A DNA stretch of 64,000 nucleotides, taken from Rhynchopus sp. YZ270_cl-10 (Eukaryota; Euglenozoa; Diplonemea; Diplonemida; Diplonemidae). Numbering within the stretch: the first letter of the stretch is position 1; every line of letters starts with the position of its first letter. The notes below the pieces were generated by a model. It had not been told where the DNA came from. It made no database searches and saw only the letters and a program-made list of their open reading frames with translations. This document shows positions 48,190-61,057 of this stretch, piece by piece. The stretch is taken from contig OZ037910.1 of assembly GCA_964035575.1 (NCBI GenBank), positions 930,001 to 994,000 on the forward strand, in the 5' to 3' direction. A program made the translations under genes and the position numbers.

Positions 48190-49564
48190 GGCACTTGCCT
48201 ACGGGCTGGACAAGAAGGCTGCGGGGGAGGAGGAGAAGAACGTGCTTGTGTTTGACCTGGGGGGCGGGACGTTTGACGTGTCGGTGCTGCAGATTGAGAG
48301 CGGGTTCTTCGAGGTGCTGGCGACGCACGGGAACACCCACCTCGGGGGGGAGGACTTCGACAACCGGATGGTGGCGCACTTTGCGAAGACGATTAAGCAC
48401 AAGTACGGGCGGGACGTGCTGCAGAGCCCGCGTGCACTGGCACGCCTGCGTGCGGCGTGCGAGTCTGCGAAGCGCCAGCTGTCTGCAGCACCGGAGGCGC
48501 GTGTGGAGGTGGAGGGGCTGTTCGAGGGGGTCGACTTCTCGGAGAGGATGGGACGTGCGAAGTTTGAGGAGCTGAACAACGACCTCTTCAAGGGGACGCT
48601 GCAGCCTGTGCGGGCGGTGCTGGCAGACGCAGACCTGCGCAAGGCAGACATCGACGAGATTGTGCTGGTCGGGGGGTCGACGCGCATCCCGAAGATCCGG
48701 GCTCTGATCCGCGACTTCTTTGGGAAGGAGCCGAACACGGGGGTGAATGCCGACGAGTCTGTGGCGTACGGGGCGGCTGTGCAGGGGGCGGTGCTGAGCG
48801 GGGTTTCGGAGGTTGCGGACAAGGTGCTGCTGGTGGACGTGATCCCGCTCTCGGTGGGGATTGAGACTGTCGGGGGTGTCATGACAAAGGTGCTGGACCG
48901 GAACACGGCTGTCCCGGCCGAGCGGTCGCAGACGTTTTCGACCCACACGGACAACCAGCGCGGTGTGAACGTGAAGGTCTTTGAGGGGGAGCGGGCGATG
49001 GCAAAGGACTGCCGCCTCCTCGGGAGCTTCGAGCTGTCCGGGATTGCGCCTGCGGCGCGTGGGGTGCCGCAGATTGCAGTGTCGTTCAACGTCGACCGCA
49101 ACGGGATTCTGCTTGTGAGTGCCGAGGACAAGGCGAACAGCCAGCGGGAGAGTCTGACGATCAGCAGCGACCACGCACGCCTCGACAAGGACGAGATTGC
49201 ACGCATGGTTGAGGAGGCTGCGGGCCATGCCGAGGCCGACAAGCTTGTGCGGGAGCGTGTTGAGGCACGGAACCAGCTTGAGGGCACGGCGTACAGTCTC
49301 AAGGCGCAGGTTGGTGACGACGACAAGCTGGGTGCGAAGATCGATGCTGACGAGCGGGCTGCGATTGAGGCTGCTGTCGAGGCAGCGCTGGGTTGGCTTG
49401 ACGAGAACCCTGCTGCCGAGCAGGACGAGCTTGCGGAGCAGCTGCAGCAGCTGCAGAGTGTCTCGAACCCAATCATTGAGAAGGTGTACCAGAACTCGGG
49501 TGGGTCTTCTTCGTCAGTTCCAGAGGATGAGGATGAGGATGGTGAGGAGGAGGAAGACCTGTGA
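47549..49564 (+). CDS. BiP: BiP/GRP78 copy 14
   Basis: This is a complete 671-codon gene, identical in protein to copy 2. The spacer form changes from short to long TGTGTTG after it. Confidence 0.96.
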
Positions 49565-50735
49565 TGTTCACTACTCACGTCGCGGGCTTCTTTTTTTTTT
49601 TCTTCTAGTTTTTTTTTTTTTTTCATTCCTGACAAAAATGGCAGCGCAGTGTGTGTGTGGTCTGTGTGTGTGTGTGTGTGGCTGCTTTTTATTTGTTTGT
49701 CTTGTTGTCCTTATCCTGTTTTATTTTTTCCTTTGGCTATTTGTCCGGAGGGCTTGTTTTTTTTCTATACGCACAAGAAAGTAAACGAAACAAAATGGTG
49801 ATTGTTTGTTTGTTTGTTTGTTTGTTAAAAGTTATGATTGTTCGCGTGTGTTATATTGCCGCAGAACAAAGAAGAAGACAAGTGGGCGTGTCCTATATAT
49901 GGGGGCACGAGTGCAGAAAGAACGAGAAAGAAACCAGTCATCACAACACAAAAAGTGAAATCACTTCAAAAAATAAGAATAATAAAAGGGGATATTGAGA
50001 GGTGAAGAAGAGGGGAGATGACAAAAGCGAAAAGAAAGTGAACGAGGATGTTCGCTGTTCTGTCTGAATGTTGTCCCCCCTTCTCTCTTTCTTTCTATCC
50101 CTATCTCAGCCTGTGTTTTGTGTGTTTTTTGTGTGTGTTGTGTTTTTTATGTCGATTTGTTTTGTTCCTTTGAAGGTAGTTTCACTTTGCTTCTTTCTAT
50201 CCCCCGAAAGACTGGAAGAGCTTGAAAAACTGCCTTCTGTTTACGTGGATTGTTTTAGAACGCAGTACCCGCCTTTTTATTTTTTTTGACAATACACCCG
50301 AACCAGTGTATTTGTCTCTGGGAGAATGTGTTCCAATCCATTTTTATTTATTTCTCTCCCTCCCTCCCTCCCTCGAATTATTGTTACTCGCTTCCTTTTC
50401 GCTCTTTTTTGCTGAGCGAAAATATTACAGAAGAAGATACGAATCGTCGGTCTTCGTATGTCATACACCAAAAAGAAACCCGCGCTGATTTTTTTTTTTT
50501 CATTCTTGTGAGTTATCCCTACCACCCTTCCTCACCCTTCCTCACCACTCCCATCACTCCCTTCACTCCCACCATAACCACCATCAGGATATATTATTCT
50601 TTCTAGAACCCCCTCTTTCACATCACACATACACAAAAGCCACCGAGCCACCAACCAAAGACCACAAAAAACCCTCATTTCTCTCTCTCGACTTCTTCAT
50701 CAACCCTAGTTCCTTCAACAAGACAAGCAGCAGAA
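49565..50735 (+). other. BiP spacer S14
   Basis: Long-GT type, long TGTGTGTGTTG form, (CCCT)4. No gene was seen in it. Confidence 0.8.
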
Positions 50736-51344
50736 ATGGGACGGGACACACAGACAGTGTTGGCAGGCCTGTGCGTGGTAGTGCTCGCCCTGGGCTGCAG
50801 CTGCGTGGCTGGGTCAGAGGAGGCGTTGTCAGGGAAGGTGGTGGACGGGCCTGTGATTGGGATTGACCTGGGGACAACGTACTCTGTGGTCGGGGTGTGG
50901 CAGCACGGACACGTGGAGATCATTGCAAACGAGATGGGGAACCGGATCACCCCGTCCGTGGTGGCGTTCACAGACACGGAGCGGCTGATTGGGGACGGGG
51001 CGAAGAACCAGATTTCGGAGAACCCTGCGAACAGCATCTACGCGGTGAAGCGGCTGATGGGGCGGAAGTTCTCGGACCCTGTGGTGCAGCAGGACCAGGC
51101 GCTGCTGTCGTACAACATCAGCGCCGGTGCGGACGGGGGTGCTGTGGTGTCGGTGGTGCACAAGGGGGTGGGACGGAACTACACCGCGGAGGAGGTGTCT
51201 GCGATGATTCTGGGGCGCATGAAGGAGACGGCAGAGCGCTACCTGGGGGAGGCGGTGCACCACGCTGTGGTGACGGTGCCTGCGTACTTCAACGACGCAC
51301 AGCGGCAGGCGACGAAGGACGCGGGGACGATTGCTGGGCTGAAT

Positions 51345-51376
<32 letters not shown>

Positions 51377-52751
51377 GGCACTTGCCTACGGGCTGGACAA
51401 GAAGGCTGCGGGGGAGGAGGAGAAGAACGTGCTTGTGTTTGACCTGGGGGGCGGGACGTTTGACGTGTCGGTGCTGCAGATTGAGAGCGGGTTCTTCGAG
51501 GTGCTGGCGACGCACGGGAACACCCACCTCGGGGGGGAGGACTTCGACAACCGGATGGTGGCGCACTTTGCGAAGACGATTAAGCACAAGTACGGGCGGG
51601 ACGTGCTGCAGAGCCCGCGTGCACTGGCACGCCTGCGTGCGGCGTGCGAGTCTGCGAAGCGCCAGCTGTCTGCAGCACCGGAGGCGCGTGTGGAGGTGGA
51701 GGGGCTGTTCGAGGGGGTCGACTTCTCGGAGAGGATGGGACGTGCGAAGTTTGAGGAGCTGAACAACGACCTCTTCAAGGGGACGCTGCAGCCTGTGCGG
51801 GCGGTGCTGGCAGACGCAGACCTGCGCAAGGCAGACATCGACGAGATTGTGCTGGTCGGGGGGTCGACGCGCATCCCGAAGATCCGGGCTCTGATCCGCG
51901 ACTTCTTTGGGAAGGAGCCGAACACGGGGGTGAATGCCGACGAGTCTGTGGCGTACGGGGCGGCTGTGCAGGGGGCGGTGCTGAGCGGGGTTTCGGAGGT
52001 TGCGGACAAGGTGCTGCTGGTGGACGTGATCCCGCTCTCGGTGGGGATTGAGACTGTCGGGGGTGTCATGACAAAGGTGCTGGACCGGAACACGGCTGTC
52101 CCGGCCGAGCGGTCGCAGACGTTTTCGACCCACACGGACAACCAGCGCGGTGTGAACGTGAAGGTCTTTGAGGGGGAGCGGGCGATGGCAAAGGACTGCC
52201 GCCTCCTCGGGAGCTTCGAGCTGTCCGGGATTGCGCCTGCGGCGCGTGGGGTGCCGCAGATTGCAGTGTCGTTCAACGTCGACCGCAACGGGATTCTGCT
52301 TGTGAGTGCCGAGGACAAGGCGAACAGCCAGCGGGAGAGTCTGACGATCAGCAGCGACCACGCACGCCTCGACAAGGACGAGATTGCACGCATGGTTGAG
52401 GAGGCTGCGGGCCATGCCGAGGCCGACAAGCTTGTGCGGGAGCGTGTTGAGGCACGGAACCAGCTTGAGGGCACGGCGTACAGTCTCAAGGCGCAGGTTG
52501 GTGACGACGACAAGCTGGGTGCGAAGATCGATGCTGACGAGCGGGCTGCGATTGAGGCTGCTGTCGAGGCAGCGCTGGGTTGGCTTGACGAGAACCCTGC
52601 TGCCGAGCAGGACGAGCTTGCGGAGCAGCTGCAGCAGCTGCAGAGTGTCTCGAACCCAATCATTGAGAAGGTGTACCAGAACTCGGGTGGGTCTTCTTCG
52701 TCAGTTCCAGAGGATGAGGATGAGGATGGTGAGGAGGAGGAAGACCTGTGA
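50736..52751 (+). CDS. BiP: BiP/GRP78 copy 15
   Basis: This is a complete 671-codon gene, identical in protein to copy 2. The units starting at 47549, 50736 and 53923 are all exactly 3187 bases long. Confidence 0.96.
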
Positions 52752-53922
52752 TGTTCACTACTCACGTCGCGGGCTTCTTTTTTTTTTTCTTCTAGTTTTT
52801 TTTTTTTTTTCATTCCTGACAAAAATGGCAGCGCAGTGTGTGTGTGGTCTGTGTGTGTGTGTGTGTGGCTGCTTTTTATTTGTTTGTCTTGTTGTCCTTA
52901 TCCTGTTTTATTTTTTCCTTTGGCTATTTGTCCGGAGGGCTTGTTTTTTTTCTATACGCACAAGAAAGTAAACGAAACAAAATGGTGATTGTTTGTTTGT
53001 TTGTTTGTTTGTTAAAAGTTATGATTGTTCGCGTGTGTTATATTGCCGCAGAACAAAGAAGAAGACAAGTGGGCGTGTCCTATATATGGGGGCACGAGTG
53101 CAGAAAGAACGAGAAAGAAACCAGTCATCACAACACAAAAAGTGAAATCACTTCAAAAAATAAGAATAATAAAAGGGGATATTGAGAGGTGAAGAAGAGG
53201 GGAGATGACAAAAGCGAAAAGAAAGTGAACGAGGATGTTCGCTGTTCTGTCTGAATGTTGTCCCCCCTTCTCTCTTTCTTTCTATCCCTATCTCAGCCTG
53301 TGTTTTGTGTGTTTTTTGTGTGTGTTGTGTTTTTTATGTCGATTTGTTTTGTTCCTTTGAAGGTAGTTTCACTTTGCTTCTTTCTATCCCCCGAAAGACT
53401 GGAAGAGCTTGAAAAACTGCCTTCTGTTTACGTGGATTGTTTTAGAACGCAGTACCCGCCTTTTTATTTTTTTTGACAATACACCCGAACCAGTGTATTT
53501 GTCTCTGGGAGAATGTGTTCCAATCCATTTTTATTTATTTCTCTCCCTCCCTCCCTCCCTCGAATTATTGTTACTCGCTTCCTTTTCGCTCTTTTTTGCT
53601 GAGCGAAAATATTACAGAAGAAGATACGAATCGTCGGTCTTCGTATGTCATACACCAAAAAGAAACCCGCGCTGATTTTTTTTTTTTCATTCTTGTGAGT
53701 TATCCCTACCACCCTTCCTCACCCTTCCTCACCACTCCCATCACTCCCTTCACTCCCACCATAACCACCATCAGGATATATTATTCTTTCTAGAACCCCC
53801 TCTTTCACATCACACATACACAAAAGCCACCGAGCCACCAACCAAAGACCACAAAAAACCCTCATTTCTCTCTCTCGACTTCTTCATCAACCCTAGTTCC
53901 TTCAACAAGACAAGCAGCAGAA
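52752..53922 (+). other. BiP spacer S15
   Basis: It has the same repeat states and length as S14. No gene was seen in it. Confidence 0.8.
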
Positions 53923-54531
53923 ATGGGACGGGACACACAGACAGTGTTGGCAGGCCTGTGCGTGGTAGTGCTCGCCCTGGGCTGCAGCTGCGTGGCTGGG
54001 TCAGAGGAGGCGTTGTCAGGGAAGGTGGTGGACGGGCCTGTGATTGGGATTGACCTGGGGACAACGTACTCTGTGGTCGGGGTGTGGCAGCACGGACACG
54101 TGGAGATCATTGCAAACGAGATGGGGAACCGGATCACCCCGTCCGTGGTGGCGTTCACAGACACGGAGCGGCTGATTGGGGACGGGGCGAAGAACCAGAT
54201 TTCGGAGAACCCTGCGAACAGCATCTACGCGGTGAAGCGGCTGATGGGGCGGAAGTTCTCGGACCCTGTGGTGCAGCAGGACCAGGCGCTGCTGTCGTAC
54301 AACATCAGCGCCGGTGCGGACGGGGGTGCTGTGGTGTCGGTGGTGCACAAGGGGGTGGGACGGAACTACACCGCGGAGGAGGTGTCTGCGATGATTCTGG
54401 GGCGCATGAAGGAGACGGCAGAGCGCTACCTGGGGGAGGCGGTGCACCACGCTGTGGTGACGGTGCCTGCGTACTTCAACGACGCACAGCGGCAGGCGAC
54501 GAAGGACGCGGGGACGATTGCTGGGCTGAAT

Positions 54532-54563
<32 letters not shown>

Positions 54564-55938
54564 GGCACTTGCCTACGGGCTGGACAAGAAGGCTGCGGGG
54601 GAGGAGGAGAAGAACGTGCTTGTGTTTGACCTGGGGGGCGGGACGTTTGACGTGTCGGTGCTGCAGATTGAGAGCGGGTTCTTCGAGGTGCTGGCGACGC
54701 ACGGGAACACCCACCTCGGGGGGGAGGACTTCGACAACCGGATGGTGGCGCACTTTGCGAAGACGATTAAGCACAAGTACGGGCGGGACGTGCTGCAGAG
54801 CCCGCGTGCACTGGCACGCCTGCGTGCGGCGTGCGAGTCTGCGAAGCGCCAGCTGTCTGCAGCACCGGAGGCGCGTGTGGAGGTGGAGGGGCTGTTCGAG
54901 GGGGTCGACTTCTCGGAGAGGATGGGACGTGCGAAGTTTGAGGAGCTGAACAACGACCTCTTCAAGGGGACGCTGCAGCCTGTGCGGGCGGTGCTGGCAG
55001 ACGCAGACCTGCGCAAGGCAGACATCGACGAGATTGTGCTGGTCGGGGGGTCGACGCGCATCCCGAAGATCCGGGCTCTGATCCGCGACTTCTTTGGGAA
55101 GGAGCCGAACACGGGGGTGAATGCCGACGAGTCTGTGGCGTACGGGGCGGCTGTGCAGGGGGCGGTGCTGAGCGGGGTTTCGGAGGTTGCGGACAAGGTG
55201 CTGCTGGTGGACGTGATCCCGCTCTCGGTGGGGATTGAGACTGTCGGGGGTGTCATGACAAAGGTGCTGGACCGGAACACGGCTGTCCCGGCCGAGCGGT
55301 CGCAGACGTTTTCGACCCACACGGACAACCAGCGCGGTGTGAACGTGAAGGTCTTTGAGGGGGAGCGGGCGATGGCAAAGGACTGCCGCCTCCTCGGGAG
55401 CTTCGAGCTGTCCGGGATTGCGCCTGCGGCGCGTGGGGTGCCGCAGATTGCAGTGTCGTTCAACGTCGACCGCAACGGGATTCTGCTTGTGAGTGCCGAG
55501 GACAAGGCGAACAGCCAGCGGGAGAGTCTGACGATCAGCAGCGACCACGCACGCCTCGACAAGGACGAGATTGCACGCATGGTTGAGGAGGCTGCGGGCC
55601 ATGCCGAGGCCGACAAGCTTGTGCGGGAGCGTGTTGAGGCACGGAACCAGCTTGAGGGCACGGCGTACAGTCTCAAGGCGCAGGTTGGTGACGACGACAA
55701 GCTGGGTGCGAAGATCGATGCTGACGAGCGGGCTGCGATTGAGGCTGCTGTCGAGGCAGCGCTGGGTTGGCTTGACGAGAACCCTGCTGCCGAGCAGGAC
55801 GAGCTTGCGGAGCAGCTGCAGCAGCTGCAGAGTGTCTCGAACCCAATCATTGAGAAGGTGTACCAGAACTCGGGTGGGTCTTCTTCGTCAGTTCCAGAGG
55901 ATGAGGATGAGGATGGTGAGGAGGAGGAAGACCTGTGA
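53923..55938 (+). CDS. BiP: BiP/GRP78 copy 16
   Basis: This is a complete 671-codon gene, identical in protein to copy 2. Confidence 0.96.
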
Positions 55939-57109
55939 TGTTCACTACTCACGTCGCGGGCTTCTTTTTTTTTTTCTTCTAGTTTTTTTTTTTTTTTCAT
56001 TCCTGACAAAAATGGCAGCGCAGTGTGTGTGTGGTCTGTGTGTGTGTGTGTGTGGCTGCTTTTTATTTGTTTGTCTTGTTGTCCTTATCCTGTTTTATTT
56101 TTTCCTTTGGCTATTTGTCCGGAGGGCTTGTTTTTTTTCTATACGCACAAGAAAGTAAACGAAACAAAATGGTGATTGTTTGTTTGTTTGTTTGTTTGTT
56201 AAAAGTTATGATTGTTCGCGTGTGTTATATTGCCGCAGAACAAAGAAGAAGACAAGTGGGCGTGTCCTATATATGGGGGCACGAGTGCAGAAAGAACGAG
56301 AAAGAAACCAGTCATCACAACACAAAAAGTGAAATCACTTCAAAAAATAAGAATAATAAAAGGGGATATTGAGAGGTGAAGAAGAGGGGAGATGACAAAA
56401 GCGAAAAGAAAGTGAACGAGGATGTTCGCTGTTCTGTCTGAATGTTGTCCCCCCTTCTCTCTTTCTTTCTATCCCTATCTCAGCCTGTGTTTTGTGTGTT
56501 TTTTGTGTGTGTTGTGTTTTTTATGTCGATTTGTTTTGTTCCTTTGAAGGTAGTTTCACTTTGCTTCTTTCTATCCCCCGAAAGACTGGAAGAGCTTGAA
56601 AAACTGCCTTCTGTTTACGTGGATTGTTTTAGAACGCAGTACCCGCCTTTTTATTTTTTTTGACAATACACCCGAACCAGTGTATTTGTCTCTGGGAGAA
56701 TGTGTTCCAATCCATTTTTATTTATTTCTCTCCCTCCCTCCCTCCCTCGAATTATTGTTACTCGCTTCCTTTTCGCTCTTTTTTGCTGAGCGAAAATATT
56801 ACAGAAGAAGATACGAATCGTCGGTCTTCGTATGTCATACACCAAAAAGAAACCCGCGCTGATTTTTTTTTTTTCATTCTTGTGAGTTATCCCTACCACC
56901 CTTCCTCACCCTTCCTCACCACTCCCATCACTCCCTTCACTCCCACCATAACCACCATCAGGATATATTATTCTTTCTAGAACCCCCTCTTTCACATCAC
57001 ACATACACAAAAGCCACCGAGCCACCAACCAAAGACCACAAAAAACCCTCATTTCTCTCTCTCGACTTCTTCATCAACCCTAGTTCCTTCAACAAGACAA
57101 GCAGCAGAA
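55939..57109 (+). other. BiP spacer S16
   Basis: It has the same repeat states and length as S14 and S15. No gene was seen in it. Confidence 0.8.
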
Positions 57110-57718
57110 ATGGGACGGGACACACAGACAGTGTTGGCAGGCCTGTGCGTGGTAGTGCTCGCCCTGGGCTGCAGCTGCGTGGCTGGGTCAGAGGAGGCGT
57201 TGTCAGGGAAGGTGGTGGACGGGCCTGTGATTGGGATTGACCTGGGGACAACGTACTCTGTGGTCGGGGTGTGGCAGCACGGACACGTGGAGATCATTGC
57301 AAACGAGATGGGGAACCGGATCACCCCGTCCGTGGTGGCGTTCACAGACACGGAGCGGCTGATTGGGGACGGGGCGAAGAACCAGATTTCGGAGAACCCT
57401 GCGAACAGCATCTACGCGGTGAAGCGGCTGATGGGGCGGAAGTTCTCGGACCCTGTGGTGCAGCAGGACCAGGCGCTGCTGTCGTACAACATCAGCGCCG
57501 GTGCGGACGGGGGTGCTGTGGTGTCGGTGGTGCACAAGGGGGTGGGACGGAACTACACCGCGGAGGAGGTGTCTGCGATGATTCTGGGGCGCATGAAGGA
57601 GACGGCAGAGCGCTACCTGGGGGAGGCGGTGCACCACGCTGTGGTGACGGTGCCTGCGTACTTCAACGACGCACAGCGGCAGGCGACGAAGGACGCGGGG
57701 ACGATTGCTGGGCTGAAT

Positions 57719-57750
<32 letters not shown>

Positions 57751-59125
57751 GGCACTTGCCTACGGGCTGGACAAGAAGGCTGCGGGGGAGGAGGAGAAGA
57801 ACGTGCTTGTGTTTGACCTGGGGGGCGGGACGTTTGACGTGTCGGTGCTGCAGATTGAGAGCGGGTTCTTCGAGGTGCTGGCGACGCACGGGAACACCCA
57901 CCTCGGGGGGGAGGACTTCGACAACCGGATGGTGGCGCACTTTGCGAAGACGATTAAGCACAAGTACGGGCGGGACGTGCTGCAGAGCCCGCGTGCACTG
58001 GCACGCCTGCGTGCGGCGTGCGAGTCTGCGAAGCGCCAGCTGTCTGCAGCACCGGAGGCGCGTGTGGAGGTGGAGGGGCTGTTCGAGGGGGTCGACTTCT
58101 CGGAGAGGATGGGACGTGCGAAGTTTGAGGAGCTGAACAACGACCTCTTCAAGGGGACGCTGCAGCCTGTGCGGGCGGTGCTGGCAGACGCAGACCTGCG
58201 CAAGGCAGACATCGACGAGATTGTGCTGGTCGGGGGGTCGACGCGCATCCCGAAGATCCGGGCTCTGATCCGCGACTTCTTTGGGAAGGAGCCGAACACG
58301 GGGGTGAATGCCGACGAGTCTGTGGCGTACGGGGCGGCTGTGCAGGGGGCGGTGCTGAGCGGGGTTTCGGAGGTTGCGGACAAGGTGCTGCTGGTGGACG
58401 TGATCCCGCTCTCGGTGGGGATTGAGACTGTCGGGGGTGTCATGACAAAGGTGCTGGACCGGAACACGGCTGTCCCGGCCGAGCGGTCGCAGACGTTTTC
58501 GACCCACACGGACAACCAGCGCGGTGTGAACGTGAAGGTCTTTGAGGGGGAGCGGGCGATGGCAAAGGACTGCCGCCTCCTCGGGAGCTTCGAGCTGTCC
58601 GGGATTGCGCCTGCGGCGCGTGGGGTGCCGCAGATTGCAGTGTCGTTCAACGTCGACCGCAACGGGATTCTGCTTGTGAGTGCCGAGGACAAGGCGAACA
58701 GCCAGCGGGAGAGTCTGACGATCAGCAGCGACCACGCACGCCTCGACAAGGACGAGATTGCACGCATGGTTGAGGAGGCTGCGGGCCATGCCGAGGCCGA
58801 CAAGCTTGTGCGGGAGCGTGTTGAGGCACGGAACCAGCTTGAGGGCACGGCGTACAGTCTCAAGGCGCAGGTTGGTGACGACGACAAGCTGGGTGCGAAG
58901 ATCGATGCTGACGAGCGGGCTGCGATTGAGGCTGCTGTCGAGGCAGCGCTGGGTTGGCTTGACGAGAACCCTGCTGCCGAGCAGGACGAGCTTGCGGAGC
59001 AGCTGCAGCAGCTGCAGAGTGTCTCGAACCCAATCATTGAGAAGGTGTACCAGAACTCGGGTGGGTCTTCTTCGTCAGTTCCAGAGGATGAGGATGAGGA
59101 TGGTGAGGAGGAGGAAGACCTGTGA
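57110..59125 (+). CDS. BiP: BiP/GRP78 copy 17, last of the array
   Basis: This is a complete 671-codon gene, identical in protein to copy 2. Being at the array edge has not let it diverge, so it is either recent or still homogenised. Confidence 0.96.
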
Positions 59126-60039
59126 TGTTCACTACTCACGTCGCGGGCTTCTTTTTTTTTTTCTTCTAGTTTTTTTTTTTTTTTCATTCCTGACAAAAAT
59201 GGCAGCGCAGTGTGTGTGTGGTCTGTGTGTGTGTGTGTGTGGCTGCTTTTTATTTGTTTGTCTTGTTGTCCTTATCCTGTTTTATTTTTTCCTTTGGCTA
59301 TTTGTCCGGAGGGCTTGTTTTTTTTCTATACGCACAAGAAAGTAAACGAAACAAAATGGTGATTGTTTGTTTGTTTGTTTGTTTGTTAAAAGTTATGATT
59401 GTTCGCGTGTGTTATATTGCCGCAGAACAAAGAAGAAGACAAGTGGGCGTGTCCTATATATGGGGGCACGAGTGCAGAAAGAACGAGAAAGAAACCAGTC
59501 ATCACAACACAAAAAGTGAAATCACTTCAAAAAATAAGAATAATAAAAGGGGATATTGAGAGGTGAAGAAGAGGGGAGATGACAAAAGCGAAAAGAAAGT
59601 GAACGAGGATGTTCGCTGTTCTGTCTGAATGTTGTCCCCCCTTCTCTCTTTCTTTCTATCCCTATCTCAGCCTGTGTTTTGTGTGTTTTTTGTGTGTTGT
59701 GTTTTTTATGTCGATTTGTTTTGTTCCTTTGAAGGTAGTTTCACTTTGCTTCTTTCTATCCCCCGAAAGACTGGAAGAGCTTGAAAAACTGCCTTCTGTT
59801 TACGTGGATTGTTTTAGAACGCAGTACCCGCCTTTTTATTTTTTTTGACAATACACCCGAACCAGTGTATTTGTCTCTGGGAGAATGTGTTCCAATCCAT
59901 TTTTATTTATTTCTCTCCCTCCCTCCCTCCCTCGAATTATTGTTACTCGCTTCCTTTTCGCTCTTTTTTGCTGAGCGAAAATATTACAGAAGAAGATACG
60001 AATCGTCGGTCTTCGTATGTCATACACCAAAAAGAAACC
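59126..60039 (+). other. Truncated BiP spacer S17, right array boundary
   Basis: This spacer has the long-GT, (CCCT)4 form, with the short TGTGTTG variant. It matches the others until ACCAAAAAGAAACC, then changes to unrelated sequence near 60040. About 250 bases of the normal spacer, with its splice leader region, are missing. The junction is a rearrangement breakpoint. Confidence 0.85.
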
Positions 60040-60042
60040 TTG

Positions 60043-60289
60043 CTTTTGTTTTGCTATCGACCCCGTAACCTCTCACCAACTAACCCACTCTCATCACAAC
60101 AGGATAAACACCTCTCTCTCCTCCTCTCAGAAGCAGCAGACGTTGGAGATGACAGCTCTACTGCAGGGTGCCCCAGACCTGAGCAACTGGGTCTGGGAAG
60201 AGAGGCTCAACACTTCCATCCTCAAAGGTTAATACATCGGGGACGGGGCTGCCGATGAGACGCTTAGCTACCTCAAGGGGGTTCTGAAT
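60043..60289 (+). repeat. Duplicated 5' region of RHS/CRN-like gene, copy a
   Basis: From about CTTTTGTTTT onward this stretch matches 63719-63966 nearly base for base, 3676 bases further right. It includes the 5' leader, the pyrimidine tract, the start codon and the first coding segment. Confidence 0.9.
60111..60130 (+). promoter_or_regulatory. Probable trans-splice acceptor of RHS/CRN-like gene, copy a
   Basis: CCTCTCTCTCCTCCTCTCAG ends in AG at 60129-60130, 18 bases before the ATG at 60149. The same signal stands before the second copy (AG at 63806-63807). Confidence 0.55.
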
Positions 60290-61057
60290 GTGGGTGATGA
60301 GGAGGACCGTATGTTCTCTACTGTAACCCTGAAAGGTAGGGCAGGACCCATGTCCAACGTCTTCTGCCACATGGGGCTAATGGGCATGGGGAAGACGCGT
60401 CTGCACAACGAACTGTGCTCGCCCGACTCAGAAGTCGGGAAGAGTGTGGTAAAGGCAATGGAGGAGGTAGGGAAGCCGGTGAGGTTCATCCGATTTGCTT
60501 ACAACGAGGACTTCTCATTCCCTCCGGGTATGATCAACAGCGAGACTTTTTGGAAGCACCTGTTGTGCTTCCATGGTCTCAATGCAGAAGAGGCAGCGAA
60601 GGTGAACAACGCATATGATGCTGTACGTCACATCCGTGATAAGCTGGACATGCAAGCGGGCACCACTCTTGTTGTGTGTGTTGACGAACTCATGAAGATG
60701 CCGTGCGTTGACCGCGATGGTTGTGACACACGCGTGAACAGGCTAGGGCGGCTGATGCGGGACCTTGTGCAGATGCAAGACCACACAGCTGACACTGACG
60801 CACCTATTGTTTTCCTGTTTTCTGCTGTCGACAGTGAAATGTTTGGCGGTCTCGCTCAGGCAATCCGCCGGCCACAACCAGCCAAGCTCCCCCGTCTCAG
60901 TGAGGATCAGTTACAAGAGCTCTTGTTCAACAGGCATCCACATCTTGAACAATTCAAAGCATCACCGATGTTTGTGCTGCTCTTGAAGCTCTGTGCACCC
61001 ACACCTCGGTACGCACTCGAGGGTTTGCCACATGCGTTAAAGGATACGAAATTCTAG
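60149..61057 (+). pseudogene. RHS/Crinkler-like P-loop NTPase part
   Basis: A leader starts MTALLQGAPDLSNWVWEERL and is followed in the same frame by an in-frame stop. The longest open part is 60290-61057 (255 codons). It shows Walker A GLMGMGKT (residues 29-36 of that part) and Walker B LVVCVDE (Asp132-Glu133), with a sensor-like IVFLFSAVDS further on. This fits the P-loop ATPase half of the RHS/Crinkler-type families that are abundant in kinetoplastids. I do not recognise the exact family member. The frame ends at a 24-base palindrome (CTAGAAAACA, CTTG loop) near 61055, where unrelated sequence begins. It is probably a decayed member of a multigene family. Confidence 0.6.

Larger units (their letters stand above)
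1..60039 (+). repeat. Tandem array of BiP gene units (17 copies)
   Basis: Start-to-start distances of adjacent uninterrupted genes are 3173 to 3195 bases, and coding and spacer parts repeat together in the same orientation. Copy 1 is only a 3' end at the window edge, copy 10 is split by an insertion, and the other 15 are complete. Removing the two insertions restores normal spacing: the first spacer becomes about 1179 bases and the copy 10 to 11 distance about 3188. The array probably continues to the left. Tandem arrays of chaperone genes are a known kinetoplastid way to raise expression. The copy number in the genome cannot be judged from one assembled window. Confidence 0.95.

Noticed and set aside
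6187-59125. Bacterial DnaK or cytosolic HSP70
   Set aside because: Signal peptide, EEDL end and closest similarity to kinetoplastid BiP indicate the ER form.
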